64,000 bases of DNA from Petunia secreta (taxonomy: Eukaryota > Streptophyta > Magnoliopsida > Solanales > Solanaceae), in the NCBI GenBank assembly GCA_029990175.1, contig JARKIP010000011.1, positions 3,286,001 to 3,350,000 of the forward strand, written 5' to 3'. This document shows positions 1 to 11,393 of this stretch, piece after piece. The notes below the pieces were generated by a model. That model did not search any database and had not been told where the DNA came from. It saw only the letters and a program-made list of their open reading frames with translations. Position 1 is the first letter of the stretch. Each line of letters starts with the position of its first letter. The position numbers and the translations under genes were made by a program.

Positions 1-583
1 CAAGTTATAGACGAAATTGAAGGTAGCATAACGTTACCTTAATCGCGTAGAGCGTTTTGACGTAATTTGTCTTCAATTTCGAGTTAAGATTGATGTCCAT
101 CCTTCAAAATCATAAAATTTCCTCAACACTTTATAAGAGAACTTTTTCTCTCTTTGTATTTCTGGAAAATGATGAGAGGGGAAAGGAATTTTCCTTTTAT
201 ACTTGAAACATTTCAGTTTTAGTCCTCTTTTACGCTTATGTCCCTCTTTCTGACCTGACTTCTGATGCTCATATCTTTTTATCTATACGTTGTATGAACA
301 AACCGTCAAATGTGCTGGAAACTACACTCCAATACCTCCAATTTGGTATATGATATGTCCCCAAAAGACTTCATATAATACACGAAATTAATTGCTGAAA
401 AAGCTTCGTTACAAGGCAATTCGTTAGTCGGTTTTTTCCGCAACTTAAATCCGATTTTTTCAAAACTTTTTATTCAACATATAAACATCATATATGGTCA
501 TATTATGACTTTAAACTCACTTAAATCATTCTTAACTTGTCTTTAGAATGATATACGTCACTTTGGACATACGAGGTGTAACA
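1..583 (-). mobile_element. Partial 3' LTR of a Ty3/gypsy element leaving the left edge
   Basis: Read on the minus strand, the LTR begins at 583 with TGTTACACCTCG directly after a purine-rich tract and runs left beyond base 1, so its U5 end is not in the window. A TATA-like TATAAAAGG lies at 201-193 on the same strand. The layout (purine tract, then TGTTACA) is that of a gypsy 3' LTR. The lineage is inferred: the internal sequence next to it resembles chromovirus (Tekay/Del-like) 3' ends. No gene is seen. Confidence 0.7.
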
Positions 584-683
584 ATCTTCCCTCGTTAGGA
601 ACATTCGTCCTCGAATGTTAAATGAAGTACGTAGAAGCATTAAGCAACGATCTGTTACATACCTGTAGTAGTGAAGAGATGTG
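584..683 (-). mobile_element. 3' end of the internal region, with polypurine tract, of the left-edge element
   Basis: A purine tract on the minus strand (about 602-584, AACGAGGGAAGAT) sits against the LTR start at 583. It would prime plus-strand DNA synthesis. About 80 bp of non-coding 3' sequence remains before similarity switches to the LTR of element A near 684, so this is a truncated end joined to another element. The exact junction is uncertain by about 10 bp. Confidence 0.6.
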
Positions 684-1019
684 AAAGGTCAAATTATTTG
701 AATTTCGGCATTTTAGCAGAAGCTAACCGAACAACCTCGAAATTCACTTTCGAAAAATCACAAAAGTCACAAATAATCATACCAACCTAACGGCGCTTTC
801 GAATTTTGAATCGGAGCTCGTTCACCAAAACCGAGCTTGAAATCTCTTTTTTATATTTATCGACAATAAAAACTGAAACCTTCTTCGATACGTACCAAAC
901 GAGGTCTGATTTAGCTCAAATTTTACAGACAGGTCCTATTAGACATTACGAATATTTTAAAATTATCGACACGCCAATCAGAGTCCTAACTTCCGAAACG
1001 ACTGACCGAGGTCGTTTCA
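684..1019 (-). mobile_element. Element A: truncated 3' LTR
   Basis: On the minus strand the LTR starts at 1019 with TGAAACGACC, after the purine tract at 1032-1020. It matches the start of both LTRs of element B (49811 and 56142), including the stretch about low-temperature-like AT blocks and the TCGGTTTTGG motif. It is cut off near 684, where the left-edge element begins. About 336 bp remain, whereas the same family has 3' LTRs of 1.7 kb or more. Confidence 0.75.
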
Positions 1020-2518
1020 TTCTCCTCCACTTAAATTCTCCTTCGTCCTCGAACGAGCCTAAGTCTAAAGAAAAATTTGCACAAATAACAACAGAACTTG
1101 CACGACCTTCATAATCTACTCCACGGATATTATCTCATGATTACATGATCAAAATTATAACACGAAAACCGAACTCTTGGAATAAAATGTATCTTGATAA
1201 TATGATGACACCATTGCCCAGCTTATTCTGACTAAGCTGATCCTTCCTCGATCACGAGAGAAGAGTGTTACATTTTCGAAGCAGAGATATACGAAACTTT
1301 GGATGGACTAACATGATTCAGCCGATAATCACCTTTTCGATATATGTTTTGATATAGAACAGGTCTATGGAACTAAGAATTAGCTCACGTTTCAGCAACG
1401 CCTTAGAGATTTAATATTATGATTCGGTATCAATTGGAGGAAGACTCCTCCACTTAGATCATAAACGCATGCAACTAATTTGAATAGAAATAGTCATCCT
1501 CGCACAACCTGCTGGATTAAGGAAGACTTAGCTAAATAGAGAACGCGGCTCAGACCCAAGCTACCAAATTACTCTCTCGAGTTGCCAAACAGCTTCAACT
1601 CTCGAGTTCACAGCTCCAAACATTTTTCATAAGCACTACCGCCTGATGGATCAAATCAAATGTCAAATGACGCCTCTCATTACCCTTAGAAGTCTGGAAA
1701 ACAACAATGTGCTTACCCAGTTACCTTGACACGCACTCTGGCTCAACATAGGGAACATCACAAGAGGCTACTGACCGCCTAAGCTCACTAGTGTCGGACA
1801 AGAAGAGATGGCCATGGACTGAGGATAGCAATAATTAGAGCTTCAGGAAGCTGATCTTCTTATTGCTTGGCTACCAGAGCTAGACTACTTCCGAGTCAAA
1901 GTAGCCCAAGAATCACAATTGAAGAAACAAATATTAAATGAGCTTTATGGAACAACATCCATCCCAATTTGACCTCCTAATAAGAAGGAAACTCTGACAA
2001 TTTACCCGAAACCCTTTTATAACCCAGACAAGCTCATAGGATAACATGACTTTACTAGCGTTTTGAACCAAGAGGGAATACGTAGATCAAATATTACTTA
2101 CTAACCACTTTACACCGGAAGAAACCATGACATTCCCTTATGGTGATGAACTAGAATCCCATAATCGAACCAATACGGAATTCCGAGAAGAAAGGTAAAC
2201 TAATTTGATATAATTATAGAAGATAGCACGACAAGATGTCAGGCAGACAATACCAACACTCACGCCCAAATCTCTCACATTTAAATCAGATAAACTAGTA
2301 GGGTCTCACAAATTCCCTGAATAAATCATACTAGAAGCTCACCCCTGTACCGCAATCGATTCTTAATAGAAACAATATCCAAAGAAGCCATGGAAATATG
2401 GTAAGATAAACGAAGTTCAGACCGATCGGAAGAATCAAAGCTTACACACATATAAGTGAGGAAGAAATACTTGGGTCTACTACATCAGATACCTCAACAC
2501 TTGCCAGACTGGTAGTTC

Positions 2519-2764
2519 TTAGAACTTCCTCTGCGGCTGAGCCGAGCCGCTACCCTGATAATTACTTCTAGAAGAACCGCTACCACCACGCTCTCGACCT
2601 CTATCGAATGGTGGCATTTCTCTGGCCGATTGAGATCTAAATAAAATCCCATGCGACTGTACAGGTGCCTGATGGCGAGAGAAAGGACAACTTCCTACTT
2701 GCCGGAGTAAGGGAAAAATCCTCAAAGGATAACCAGACTCATGACAATGATCACACCTTCTCAC
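2519..2764 (-). pseudogene. gag C-terminal fragment with a zinc-knuckle remnant (element A)
   Basis: An 81-codon open stretch begins MRRCDHCHESGYPLR, which resembles the CCHC zinc knuckle of gypsy gag (Cys-x2-Cys then a Gly/His/Cys pattern); the last Cys/His positions are lost. It continues with a Ser/Arg/Gly/Gln-rich tail typical of gag C-termini. Element B carries the same protein segment at 54405-54640 in plus orientation. Gag would package element RNA. Flanking frames are broken, so this is a remnant and not a gene. Confidence 0.6.
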
Positions 2765-4099
2765 TGAAAATGGAAACTGGGCAGATTATTGATAGCTACA
2801 AAATGAAAATTGAGTCTATCTTGATGAACTACTAGCACACTTTGAGAATTACGCTCTACAAGCTGAGATAACCTAGGCGGTGACCTCCCAAAATAGTCAG
2901 AACTCTTACCTCCAAATAAGGTACCATAGTTGCCCACCAGGGCCACAGAATTTCTTGCTCTCCCGCTCTAACTCTTCCCCCTCTAACTTATGGTATACCT
3001 AATACCTTTGAGCAATATTAACAATGACATAAAATGAAGTCCTAACCTCAATTTTTTGAGCCATCTGGAATCTCCAGGAAAAAGAAAGGTCATCAATAAA
3101 TCTTTGAATCTCTCGAAAGGCTCATAGATTAGTTCTAATGCATATCTCGCCATTCTATAGAACTCAATCTCATATTCTGAAACTAGCAGGCTACCCTGTC
3201 TAATTCACTCAAACTGGCGACACTCTTCATCTCGCTCGCTACTCGAAAGGAACTTTTCCACGAACCTAGAAGAAAAATCGAACCAAGTTAGCTAATAAGA
3301 GAGCGGCCCACCAATTCAAGGCTAGACCCTGAAATTGGAAAGAAGAATAATCAACACCATACGGCTCAATATAACCAAGAGCTTGAAGGATATGCTGACA
3401 TCATTTTATTTTTTTTTAAAAAAAGAACACTTACACAGGGATTATCTGATGCATGGCATAAAAATATCAGAAGGTTCAGTTGATTAAATAATGCGGCCTC
3501 TTCAGACACTCGGACCGAGCCATTACTCGGGCTAGCTAACCAGCCAGAATAACTAGAGGCACACAACAAATGCTGCTTCTAGAACATATTTTACTACGGC
3601 AATATTAAGAACTGAAATAGGAACTCTCTAAGTCTGTACATCTGCATATGCGGCAAACTAATAAGCTGCCTAGCGAATAATAGATTCTTGCGGTATCTGC
3701 GTTGCCAAGATTCTCGTAAAAGCATCGTAGAAAGCCAAGGGAACCACAAGGCCCTGCTCCCTTGCCCATCGCGAGCTCGTACAGCTGGGACCTCCGTAAC
3801 TAGATCGTCAGTACGATCAAAATTCTCGGGGCTTTGTCAGTGCTAGCCCCAGGCTAGACTGCTTCGTCTTGAACTTATACCGTCTATTGATTTGTCGCAT
3901 GAGGATTCACAATGACCACGAAGGAATTAACTAATTAATGAAAATACTTTTGAATCCTAGACCGACGCACGATCAGAAATGAAGGAAGTGAAAATTCCTA
4001 AATGCCATCATAGCCTCTCGTAGATAAGTACGGACGTCTACGTACCCATCAGCGAGACTCTACTAGACACTGTCTTAATCTGGATAGACTCTAAATCGG

Positions 4100-4111
4100 G
4101 ATCTGATACCA
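4100..4111 (-). other. Primer-binding site, initiator-Met tRNA type (element A)
   Basis: The minus strand reads TGGTATCAGATC two bases after the LTR end (4114). The plant initiator methionine tRNA primer site is TGGTATCAGAGC, so one base differs. It marks the 5' LTR/internal boundary and fixes the element's orientation. Confidence 0.8.
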
Positions 4112-4779
4112 ACTGACACGACCCGAAATTCGGTTAGGCGGTGCGGGCACCCGACATCCTTCCCTAGACCCGTCGGGCGAACCCTTATAAATTAAATTAG
4201 GAAAATAAATATAACAATTCATAAATAACGACAAGACTTAAAATCAAAACACAGACATACTGATACCTCTAAGCTGAACAAAAAAAATTACAGCTGACTA
4301 CCCAACATACTAGGTTTAGGTCCATCCAGACTAGACATCTAAGAGTACAGAAGAAGACAAATACCTCCTGAAGGGAGCAAACTGCAACTGAAATAATAAA
4401 CAATAAACTGGTGGCCATCCGGAATGAAAGCTGGCTCACCCTGACAGCTGAAGTCGTCTTCGCTCCTTCACAACGTGGCGAACTTAATCCTGGAGTGAAC
4501 CTGCCGAAATGAAATAGATAGACAAGAAACAAACAACAAACAAGGGTGAGTCAAAAGGACTCAATAAGTGGGGCAGACTAGCCACCTCAAAGAATAGGAT
4601 AGCTAGCCAGGGAGAAAAGAAACAGATAAATCAAATTCCTCTTATTTAAATTATGAAAAGGCGGAGCCAGATAATAACTAGAAACACGTATGGAATGACA
4701 AACTCATTAACAACCGGGAACGTAAGATAGCCAGAACATATAGGTATCCTGAACATATCATCAATTAGAAATACATCCT

Positions 4780-4915
4780 GTTGCGGCGTGCAACCCAATC
4801 CATATCTTCATCCTGTTGTGGCGTGCAACCCGATCCATATATTCATACTGTCGCGGCGTGCAACCCGATCCATATATTAATACCGTTGCAGCGTGCAACC
4901 CGATCCCTGCAACTC
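4780..4915 (-). repeat. Tandem array of about 35 bp units in the element A LTR
   Basis: Nearly four copies of a unit containing GCGTGCAACCCGATCCATAT, differing at a few bases. The same unit, in opposite orientation, is in the 5' LTR of element B (51905-52180) in about eight copies and is absent from the 3' LTR of B. There are no unique spacers between copies. Confidence 0.85.
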
Positions 4916-5072
4916 AGAATACGAGCCAGAAATATATAGGCAAACTGAGATATGTCCACGACATAGTATACATACCGCATACATAAAATACAACACAATA
5001 CACACAATAGTCAGTATGTGGTGCAATGAGATGGGATGAATACGGTACAATGCAATGCAGTCACATATGCCT

Positions 5073-5345
5073 GATACCTATCTCCGGCGCAGGACTCTCA
5101 TCGTCTACCAGGAGATATATGCAAAGATGACCCTTCACCAGCTCGGGACTCTCATCGATTACCGGTAAGTATATGCAATGATGACCCTTCTCCGGCTCTG
5201 GACTCTCATCGATTACCAGGAAGTATATGTAATAATGACCCTTCACCGGTGCGGGACTCTCATCGCCAACCGGGAAGTATATGCAATAATGACCCTTCAC
5301 CGGTGCGGGACTCTCATCGCAAACCGGAAAGTATATGCAATGCTT
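5073..5345 (-). repeat. Tandem array of 54 bp units in the element A LTR
   Basis: About five degenerate 54 bp units, each with GACTCTCATCG and a block reading ATGACCCTTCACCGG. The same array has about ten units in the 5' LTR and four to five in the 3' LTR of element B. The units stay open in several frames, which produces chance open reading frames with a repeating peptide. Confidence 0.85.
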
Positions 5346-7023
5346 AAAACCAAAGTGCAATGTTCATATGCTCAATGCAATACCAACAACATGGCATAAC
5401 ATATAAGATACAATGTAAATTCAAAGCTAAGGCGTAATGAGTACGCCTATCAGAAGCTACACACGTAAGGAACACGTGGTAGAAAATCCACGAGGCCAGG
5501 TACCTCCAAAGAAATGGATATAAACACTTACCTCGTTCCAAAGTTAACAGTGCTACCCAACAACCGTTTTATTCTTTGTATTCATTGCCAAACGATCCCA
5601 CTGTGTTCAATAAGCAGAAAAATATATCACATTAGGCTAAAGGCTTTCTTCCTCACATCTTAGGGCAATCCGGTTAGGAACCTAATACCCACGCGACCGG
5701 ACTGTGTGTCCAATGTCCAGCCTCTATGGGGGACTCCAAATCACACATAACATGATCACAATTTAAGCATTATAATCCCCTAATTTTGGCACAAAAATTC
5801 ATAAAATTGCTCAGAATAGTCGTATTAGATTCTTAGGACGCGTCGTCAAATTTGTCTGGACTTCTAGTGTTTATTCTTAACTAAACTTGTCTTTAATTAG
5901 GATAGAACATATGAAAATTACCCAAAAAATCACTTGTTACGTGTTTTATTTTTGATTCTATAGTTTAATTGTGATAGTGTTATAAAGTATGTGGTTTAAT
6001 TTTAGTTAGTTGGTGTGTATAAATCGTTTTAATGGCCATATGTAAAATATAATAGTCCAACAACTATGATCCATCAGCCCATTTCTTGACCCGGCCCACA
6101 TCCAACCTATATAAGCCCAAAACACACCATTTTTCTCTCATTCCTCTCCCAGCCGCCGAGGCTAGGGCCACCCTGCCCAAATTTTCTCTCACTCGCCGGA
6201 AATCGCAACCACCGTTGCTCCACCGTGGAGCCACCGCGCTGCCGCCGCCGGCCACCACCTCCGGTGGCCAAAAAAATACAAAAAGTATACCATTGGATAG
6301 ATCTCGACCTCCTCGTTCCATTTCCACCATTGATTTTTGCAAAGGAGCGACCAATTTTTGTAGATCGACGGTCAAAGTTTGGGTCAAAATTGGAAATTCG
6401 GCCACTTTGAATTTTTCCGGTGAGTTTCTTGGTCCTTTCTCTTCTTTTTGCTCCTCTCTACCTCTCCCCACACCCTATATCCCAAAACCCGTCCCCTTTT
6501 CCCTTTTTTCTTCACCCGTTTCTGATTTTTCGTTGTTCCTTATTCTCATTTCTTTTTTCTTTCTCGTTTTTCTGTTATGGTTCGTTGCTCTTGCTTTTGG
6601 GAGTTTTTTGTGGCTGCTTTGTTTGTTTGTTTGATTCAAAATGATGGTGTTTGTTTATGATGACTGATGGAGGAGACTAGGCAGTAATGGCGTAGCGGGG
6701 GTGGGGGCTATTTCAGTTTGTTTTGGGGAAGCCGTGGTGAGACTATGGTGATGATTCAGTTTGAGCGAGGCAGTGAGACGACATTTGGCACAGGCAGTGG
6801 TGCGAGTTTAGGGGGCTGCTCTGATTAGTGGTGTAGCGATGGTGGTGTGGGGTTTGTTTTAGGATTCTTTGGTCTATTTGTTGTGGAGGTGTTGACTTAG
6901 TATGATGATGATGATGTTTTGGCTATGATGGCCATGGTGAAGCTGCAGCAAAGCTGCGATGATGTTTGGGCAGCAGCTAGAGGATGAGCGAGGCGTGATG
7001 CAGCCCGACCACGTGCTGATCAA

Positions 7024-7218
7024 GTGATCGATCCACCGAGGAGACCGATAACAAGAAGCCAAGCCAAGATGCTGCACGATGTGCATGTTCACTTAGCCTG
7101 GCCGAAGGAAAACAATTGCTCTGAAGCTGAGTGGCCGAGCTCAAGAATCGAAGGCATTATCTTCAGATTTGAGCCCGAAGGCAAAGTGACCGAGGACAAT
7201 GAGCTCGAAGACAATTGA
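7024..7218 (+). pseudogene. Short coding-like fragment with PITRSQAK motif inside the LTR-like region
   Basis: A 64-codon open stretch begins MIDPPRRPITRSQAKML and ends acidic. The PITRSxAK motif recurs near gag or the polyprotein ends of plant LTR retroelements, so this may be what remains of a small element's coding part. Just downstream is a compact promoter-like block: ATTGG at about 7332, TATATAAA at 7377-7384 and an AATGAA-type signal near 7436. It could be a miniature LTR element or solo LTR inserted here. I cannot name the family. Confidence 0.35.
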
Positions 7219-10025
7219 GCGTCCGAAGGCAACAAGAGTGTTCGAGCAGACAATCGAGAACCGAAGCCAAGGCTTACCGAAGTCAAAGTCTGCCGAACAC
7301 AATTTAATTCAGCCCTGCGAGGCTTATTTCTATTGGTCGCCTGTGACCCTTTTACTAGTTTACCCTTAGTATTTCCTATATAAACCTTGTTCCCTTTTAT
7401 TGTAAGGATAGCTAGTTTTTGAACATTGAATTATTAATGAAAGTGCCGAGCATATTTCTTGTCTCCGTCGTGAGCAACCCCTTGTGAGGGCTTTTATGGA
7501 CTTGTGGCTTTCGGTTAATCCGATTGAACATTCCTCTTTGATCATTCAGTTTGCAAGAGGCATGTTCTCTTGAGGATTGTTGCATAGTTTAGGTGATTCT
7601 TGTATCCCTTTCGATCGAGCTTTGAGACAGGTTCCTCACTGTTTTTTCGAAAGAAGCAAGTTTTGTCTTGCTTCTATCTTTTATCTTTCTTGTTTATCTT
7701 CCGCGTTTGTGCTTAGCAATTCCTTCGGGTTTGCATTGCACCAAGGCGAGGCGAGGCAGTTATGGCTATGATGCCATGGTCGTGTTGGCGCTTTGGTTCA
7801 TTGGCTCGGGATCGCAAAGCTGAAAGAATGCGAGAGTTACCTGGTAATGACCATGAAGCTGCTATATTAGAGTTTAATTGACATTGTTTTGGCTTTAGTT
7901 TTAACATGCTGTAAATCACTAGTGAGTTTGTCTGTTTGCTATTTAGCATTGCAAGTAAAACTCATACCTACATTTAGTGAATATTGAGAAATTCCTTGTT
8001 ACCATCTTCCATCTATAGTTATTGCTTTGATGACGTTTTTGGTGCAGACATAGAAATCGATTGTTTCCCTTTTACTTTAAGTGTGCAGTTTGCTATGGTG
8101 AATGATTTGTCAAGGGAAGCAACTGGTTGTCGCTTGTAAGCATTAGAGTCTGAGTTTGCTTGAAATGATCCTTAGTTGTCAAAACATGAAAGTGTTTGTG
8201 CCTCAAAGTGTTGTTCGCATATTTCAGTTGAATCTTTATTTAGTACCTTTAAGTTTTAGGTATGAGCTTGGTCAGTTTATGTATTTCTGTTTAATTTCAA
8301 GTATGAAAACTAGTAGAAAATTAATTGTTGGCAGTGAGTGAGCTATTTGAAAGTAACTAGTCTAATTGTATTTTGGGGGTGTAGTTAGAGTTTGTTGTGG
8401 ACTTAGTCCATTTGTACAAAATCTGAAAGAAAAAGAAAAATCTGAAAAAAAGGAATCCATAAGTCAAACTTGGGACAAAGTTTAGCACAAATAGGGAAAG
8501 TTTCAGCTTTAGGGCTTTTGTTAGGTGAAAAATAGACATGGAAATGGTAATGCAAATCTTTTGCATTAATGCGCGTTGGTTTTTGCACCAACAGCCCATT
8601 TTCCCCCCTTTTTTCACTTTCCCCCTTCTTTCACTTTCATCTCTCTCCTATATATATCTTCATTAACTACACATTAACATCTCACCTACCTTGAAAAAAT
8701 CACATTTTTCAGATATGAAAAAATAGAAAGGAATAGAAAAACTTTTTTTTAAAAAAGAAAAGAAAGAAAGAAGGCAGTAGAAGAGAAAAGGAAAAAATAG
8801 CAAGAAAAGAAAGGCTTGAGTCTAGGTTATTATTTCAAAAGGATTGTCATTTGTGGCTGTTTGTTGCTTGGTGTGGTAAAGTTGTTGGACCTGTTGGTGG
8901 GAGCTTGTTTGCTTGGCTGAATCTTTGCAAAACTTTTGAAAGTTACTCCATTAGGTATTTATTTCCTACCTTTTTTTTTAGTACACATGAATGATGTATG
9001 TTGTTAGAAATTTGATATATAAATGTGATACTTTTAAGAGATATGTTGTTTCCTTTGTTTCGTTTTATGTATAGAAATCATTAATTGCCTTTTGGATTTT
9101 GTAGTCTTAAAACTCATAGGCTAAATTTAAAATTATAGATGCAAAAAAAGGCTTGTAAGAAAACTGAAAGAAAAAAAAATCGTACAGAAACTTGTTTGAA
9201 TAAAATTTGCAGAGATAGGCAATTTTATTTAAGGATTAGGTAGATGAGCTAAACCAGGACATTTTCGTAAAGGTTGTAAAATAATGGACAACAGTGTAAA
9301 TCCTAAAAAATGCAGTAAATAAGTGCAGAAATTCAAAAATTTGTAAATCTGGCTAAAACTTGAAAGAAGTATGCAAAAGAGGACATAAGTGCAATTCTGT
9401 CCTTAAATTGAGGCGTGAATCTGAAACAAAATGGGCCTACATATTTTTGCAAATCTAGCCCTCTTTAGTTTCAGCCTTTAAGTTTAAGGCTACAATAAAT
9501 TAAGTGGACCAAATATTTTGCGAACCTAGCTCAATTAATTTCAGTCCTTTAACGTTAAGCCCCAATAGTGTTTAAATGTAAATTTAGTAATTTTCTTGAT
9601 TTAATTTGAATTGCACTTTGTAAATATTAAATTAAGCCACATTTTATCAAAAACATCGGAAGCAAATGTGATACATGTAAAAATCCGTAAAATAGACCAG
9701 TCCTCTGTGAGGTTGGAAATGCGTAATATATTTTATCTATTATGAATTAAAGTGTAAATCCGTCCGATCCTCTGTGAGGTTTGATAAGAATAACACTTTA
9801 AATTTTTCTGAATTAAAGTTTAAATTCAAATCAAATGGCAAAATAATACAACCATATTTAATAAATTAAAATTGCGACAATAAAGCAACTAGACTCGAGG
9901 ATGCCTAATACCTTCCCAAGAGTCAATTGAGAACCTTACCCGAATTTCTAAACGCAGACCATTAGACGAGTCAGAGTTGTTCCAAAGTACCTTTTGGTGA
10001 CTTGGCACACCTTAAACTTTTCAAG

Positions 10026-10035
10026 TGGCGACTCC
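10026..10035 (+). other. Primer-site-like decamer inside U5 of element 1
   Basis: TGGCGACTCC is identical to the first ten bases of this element's own primer-binding site, which starts at 10118. The same decamer sits 88 to 98 bp before the LTR end or primer site in element 2 (27466-27457, minus) and LTR 3 (35806-35815). Its role, if any, is unknown. Confidence 0.75.
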
Positions 10036-10117
10036 AAAAATCTCTTAATAATTTGGTACTTCAAAAACACCCAAGTCACGACCTTTCAGTTTTAGTAAAT
10101 TTTAGGGTGTGACAGCT

Positions 10118-10135
10118 TGGCGACTCCGCTGGGGA
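10118..10135 (+). other. Primer-binding site of element 1 (Ogre type)
   Basis: TGGCGACTCCGCTGGGGA starts three bases after the LTR end (10114). It is nearly the primer site seen in Ogre elements, reported as complementary to tRNA-Arg; I recall that assignment and could not check it here. Reverse transcription would start from the tRNA annealed here. Confidence 0.8.
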
Positions 10136-11393
10136 AATTAGTGAAAACTAGAATCTCCGGCTTTGATAAATTGTCGCATGTTTTAATTCATTAAATATTT
10201 GGTTGTTATATTTTATTGTCGTTATCACATGAAAAGTTGAATGTTACTGCTTTGATATTGTTGAACTGTATATAAACTGTCTTCCTCCGCAACCCTCTGA
10301 GTCTCTGAAACACACGCACACATGCACTTACCAGATTGCTTGTGGCATCTGGGACTTTCTTACTAAATTGCCCATGATTTAGGAGGAAGGCGTGACGGGA
10401 TTTTAGGCCGGACACACTGTCTCCGGATGGCCCTGATGCGCTTTCCGCCCAGTTTGTCCACCGGGTTTTCAGCCAGTCTAGACACTGAGTCAGTTGAGTC
10501 ACCTAGAGTTAAACCTTTAGGCTCAATTATCTGCATCATATTTGACTTAATAAGGTGCGATACACCGATATTGCACTTGTCTAGGCTGACTACCTTTTTG
10601 TCCAAACGGGACCCACTTTCGGGGAAAGATTTGTCTAAAAGACATTCTATGTGTTGCATGCGACTAGGAAAGGTTGTTATGCTCACCAAATTGGAGAGAG
10701 ATGGATTTCAAAAGAAAAAGAAAAAGAAAGAAAAAAAATGATTAAAGGAAAAGTGAGGAAGCAGGGTGAATTTTATGTTTTAAATGTAAATGTCTTGTTA
10801 TTTTTATAAAATTGAGTCATACTGCTGTAATGGCAAAATTTTTGTAAAAGCGCCAGTGTTGGCCGTCCTTTGTAGATGTCAGTTTTGTGTCGTTATAATG
10901 ACGAAAGTTTTACAAAAAAATACATACTTAGTAGTTAGAAAGTCGAAAAATTTTAGTTTCAGTTTTCACGTCGTTATAATGACGAATTTTTAGAAAAGGC
11001 TCGTATATCGATGTTGGAAATTTTTGGGATCCAGTTTTTCACGTCGTTATGCCGGCGAATTTTCTGCAAAAATACTGTAGTGTCATCACTGGAATGAATT
11101 TTTTGTTTTGATGTCAATGTGGCGTCGTTGCAACGTCGAATTTTTTTCTCTTTTATAAATTACATCTAAATAACCAATGTTGGTAATTTCCTGGAATCAG
11201 TCCTGATGCCGTTATGATGGCAAAATTTTTCGATTCTCTTAGGGTCAACTTTACGTCATTACAAAGACAAAAGTTTTGTTGAAAACTGATGTTTCGAATT
11301 AGCAGTTTAGGCATCTGTTTTGCTCTGTCGGTCAGTTGTTTTAAGTTGTTCTCAGGCTTTCAAATATTTGACACATTTTTTTCATTAGGAACA
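10136..11393 (+). mobile_element. Untranslated leader of element 1
   Basis: A 1.26 kb stretch between the primer site and ORF1 with no credible protein. The first part (to about 10740) is unique and ends in an A-rich block. The second part carries seven degenerate repeats (next entry). Ogre elements are known for long leaders, and an open stretch beginning at 11289 runs into ORF1 in frame, but ORF1 more likely starts at 11394. Confidence 0.7.
10822..11275 (+). repeat. Seven degenerate repeats with a palindromic core in the leader
   Basis: Cores lie near 10822, 10888, 10968, 11042, 11122, 11206 and 11252, mostly 65 to 85 bp apart. The best copies read GTCGTTATAATGACGAA, where GTC pairs with GAC around a short loop. 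A copy at 11206 has GCC pairing with GGC, and one at 11042 has GTC with GGC, which would be a U-G wobble in RNA. Each core is followed by AATTTT or AGTTTT. Confidence 0.75.

Larger units (their letters stand above)
1020..4113 (-). mobile_element. Element A: 3.09 kb internal region without polymerase
   Basis: This lies between a purine tract (1032-1020) and a primer site (4111-4100), so it is the whole internal part of the element. It is 3,094 bp long, against 3,088 bp in element B, and landmarks appear in the same order in both. Examples are the segment around 3830-3890 matching 53280-53340, and 1500-1650 matching 55540-55680. Only gag remnants are recognisable. I see no YxDD reverse transcriptase motif, RNase H or integrase. 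Reading frames are broken throughout. The family looks non-autonomous, depending on another element's enzymes; a deletion inherited by both copies would look the same. Confidence 0.7.
4114..5740 (-). mobile_element. Element A: 5' LTR, truncated at its U3 end
   Basis: The minus-strand LTR ends with GTGTCA at 4114, next to the primer site. It shares with element B the tail that includes GATGTCGGGTGCCCGC, and both families of tandem repeat listed separately. Similarity to element B fades between about 5700 and 5740, so the upstream U3 part is missing and the true LTR start is not visible. Non-coding. Confidence 0.7.
5741..10114 (+). mobile_element. Non-coding region ending as the 5' LTR of Ogre-like element 1
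   Basis: The right end is firm: GGGTGTGACA ends at 10114, followed by a primer site. The left boundary cannot be fixed, because no matching 3' LTR is in the window. A TATA-like TATATAAG at 6108-6115 followed by a CT- and CG-rich leader, then a G/T-rich stretch (6650-6930), resembles the layout of LTR 3 (33508-35894). Two more TATA-like sites occur at 7377-7384 and 8649-8657. The segment about 6936-7860 may be a separate insertion. Open stretches here, such as 6086-6634, are leader sequence and carry no recognised domain. An LTR of roughly 4 kb would fit the Ogre group. Confidence 0.5.

Noticed and set aside
6086..6634. 182-codon open frame, Pro/Ser-rich then hydrophobic
   Set aside because: It starts just before a TATA-like site and covers a CT-rich LTR leader; there is no domain, and it overlaps equally long frames on both strands.
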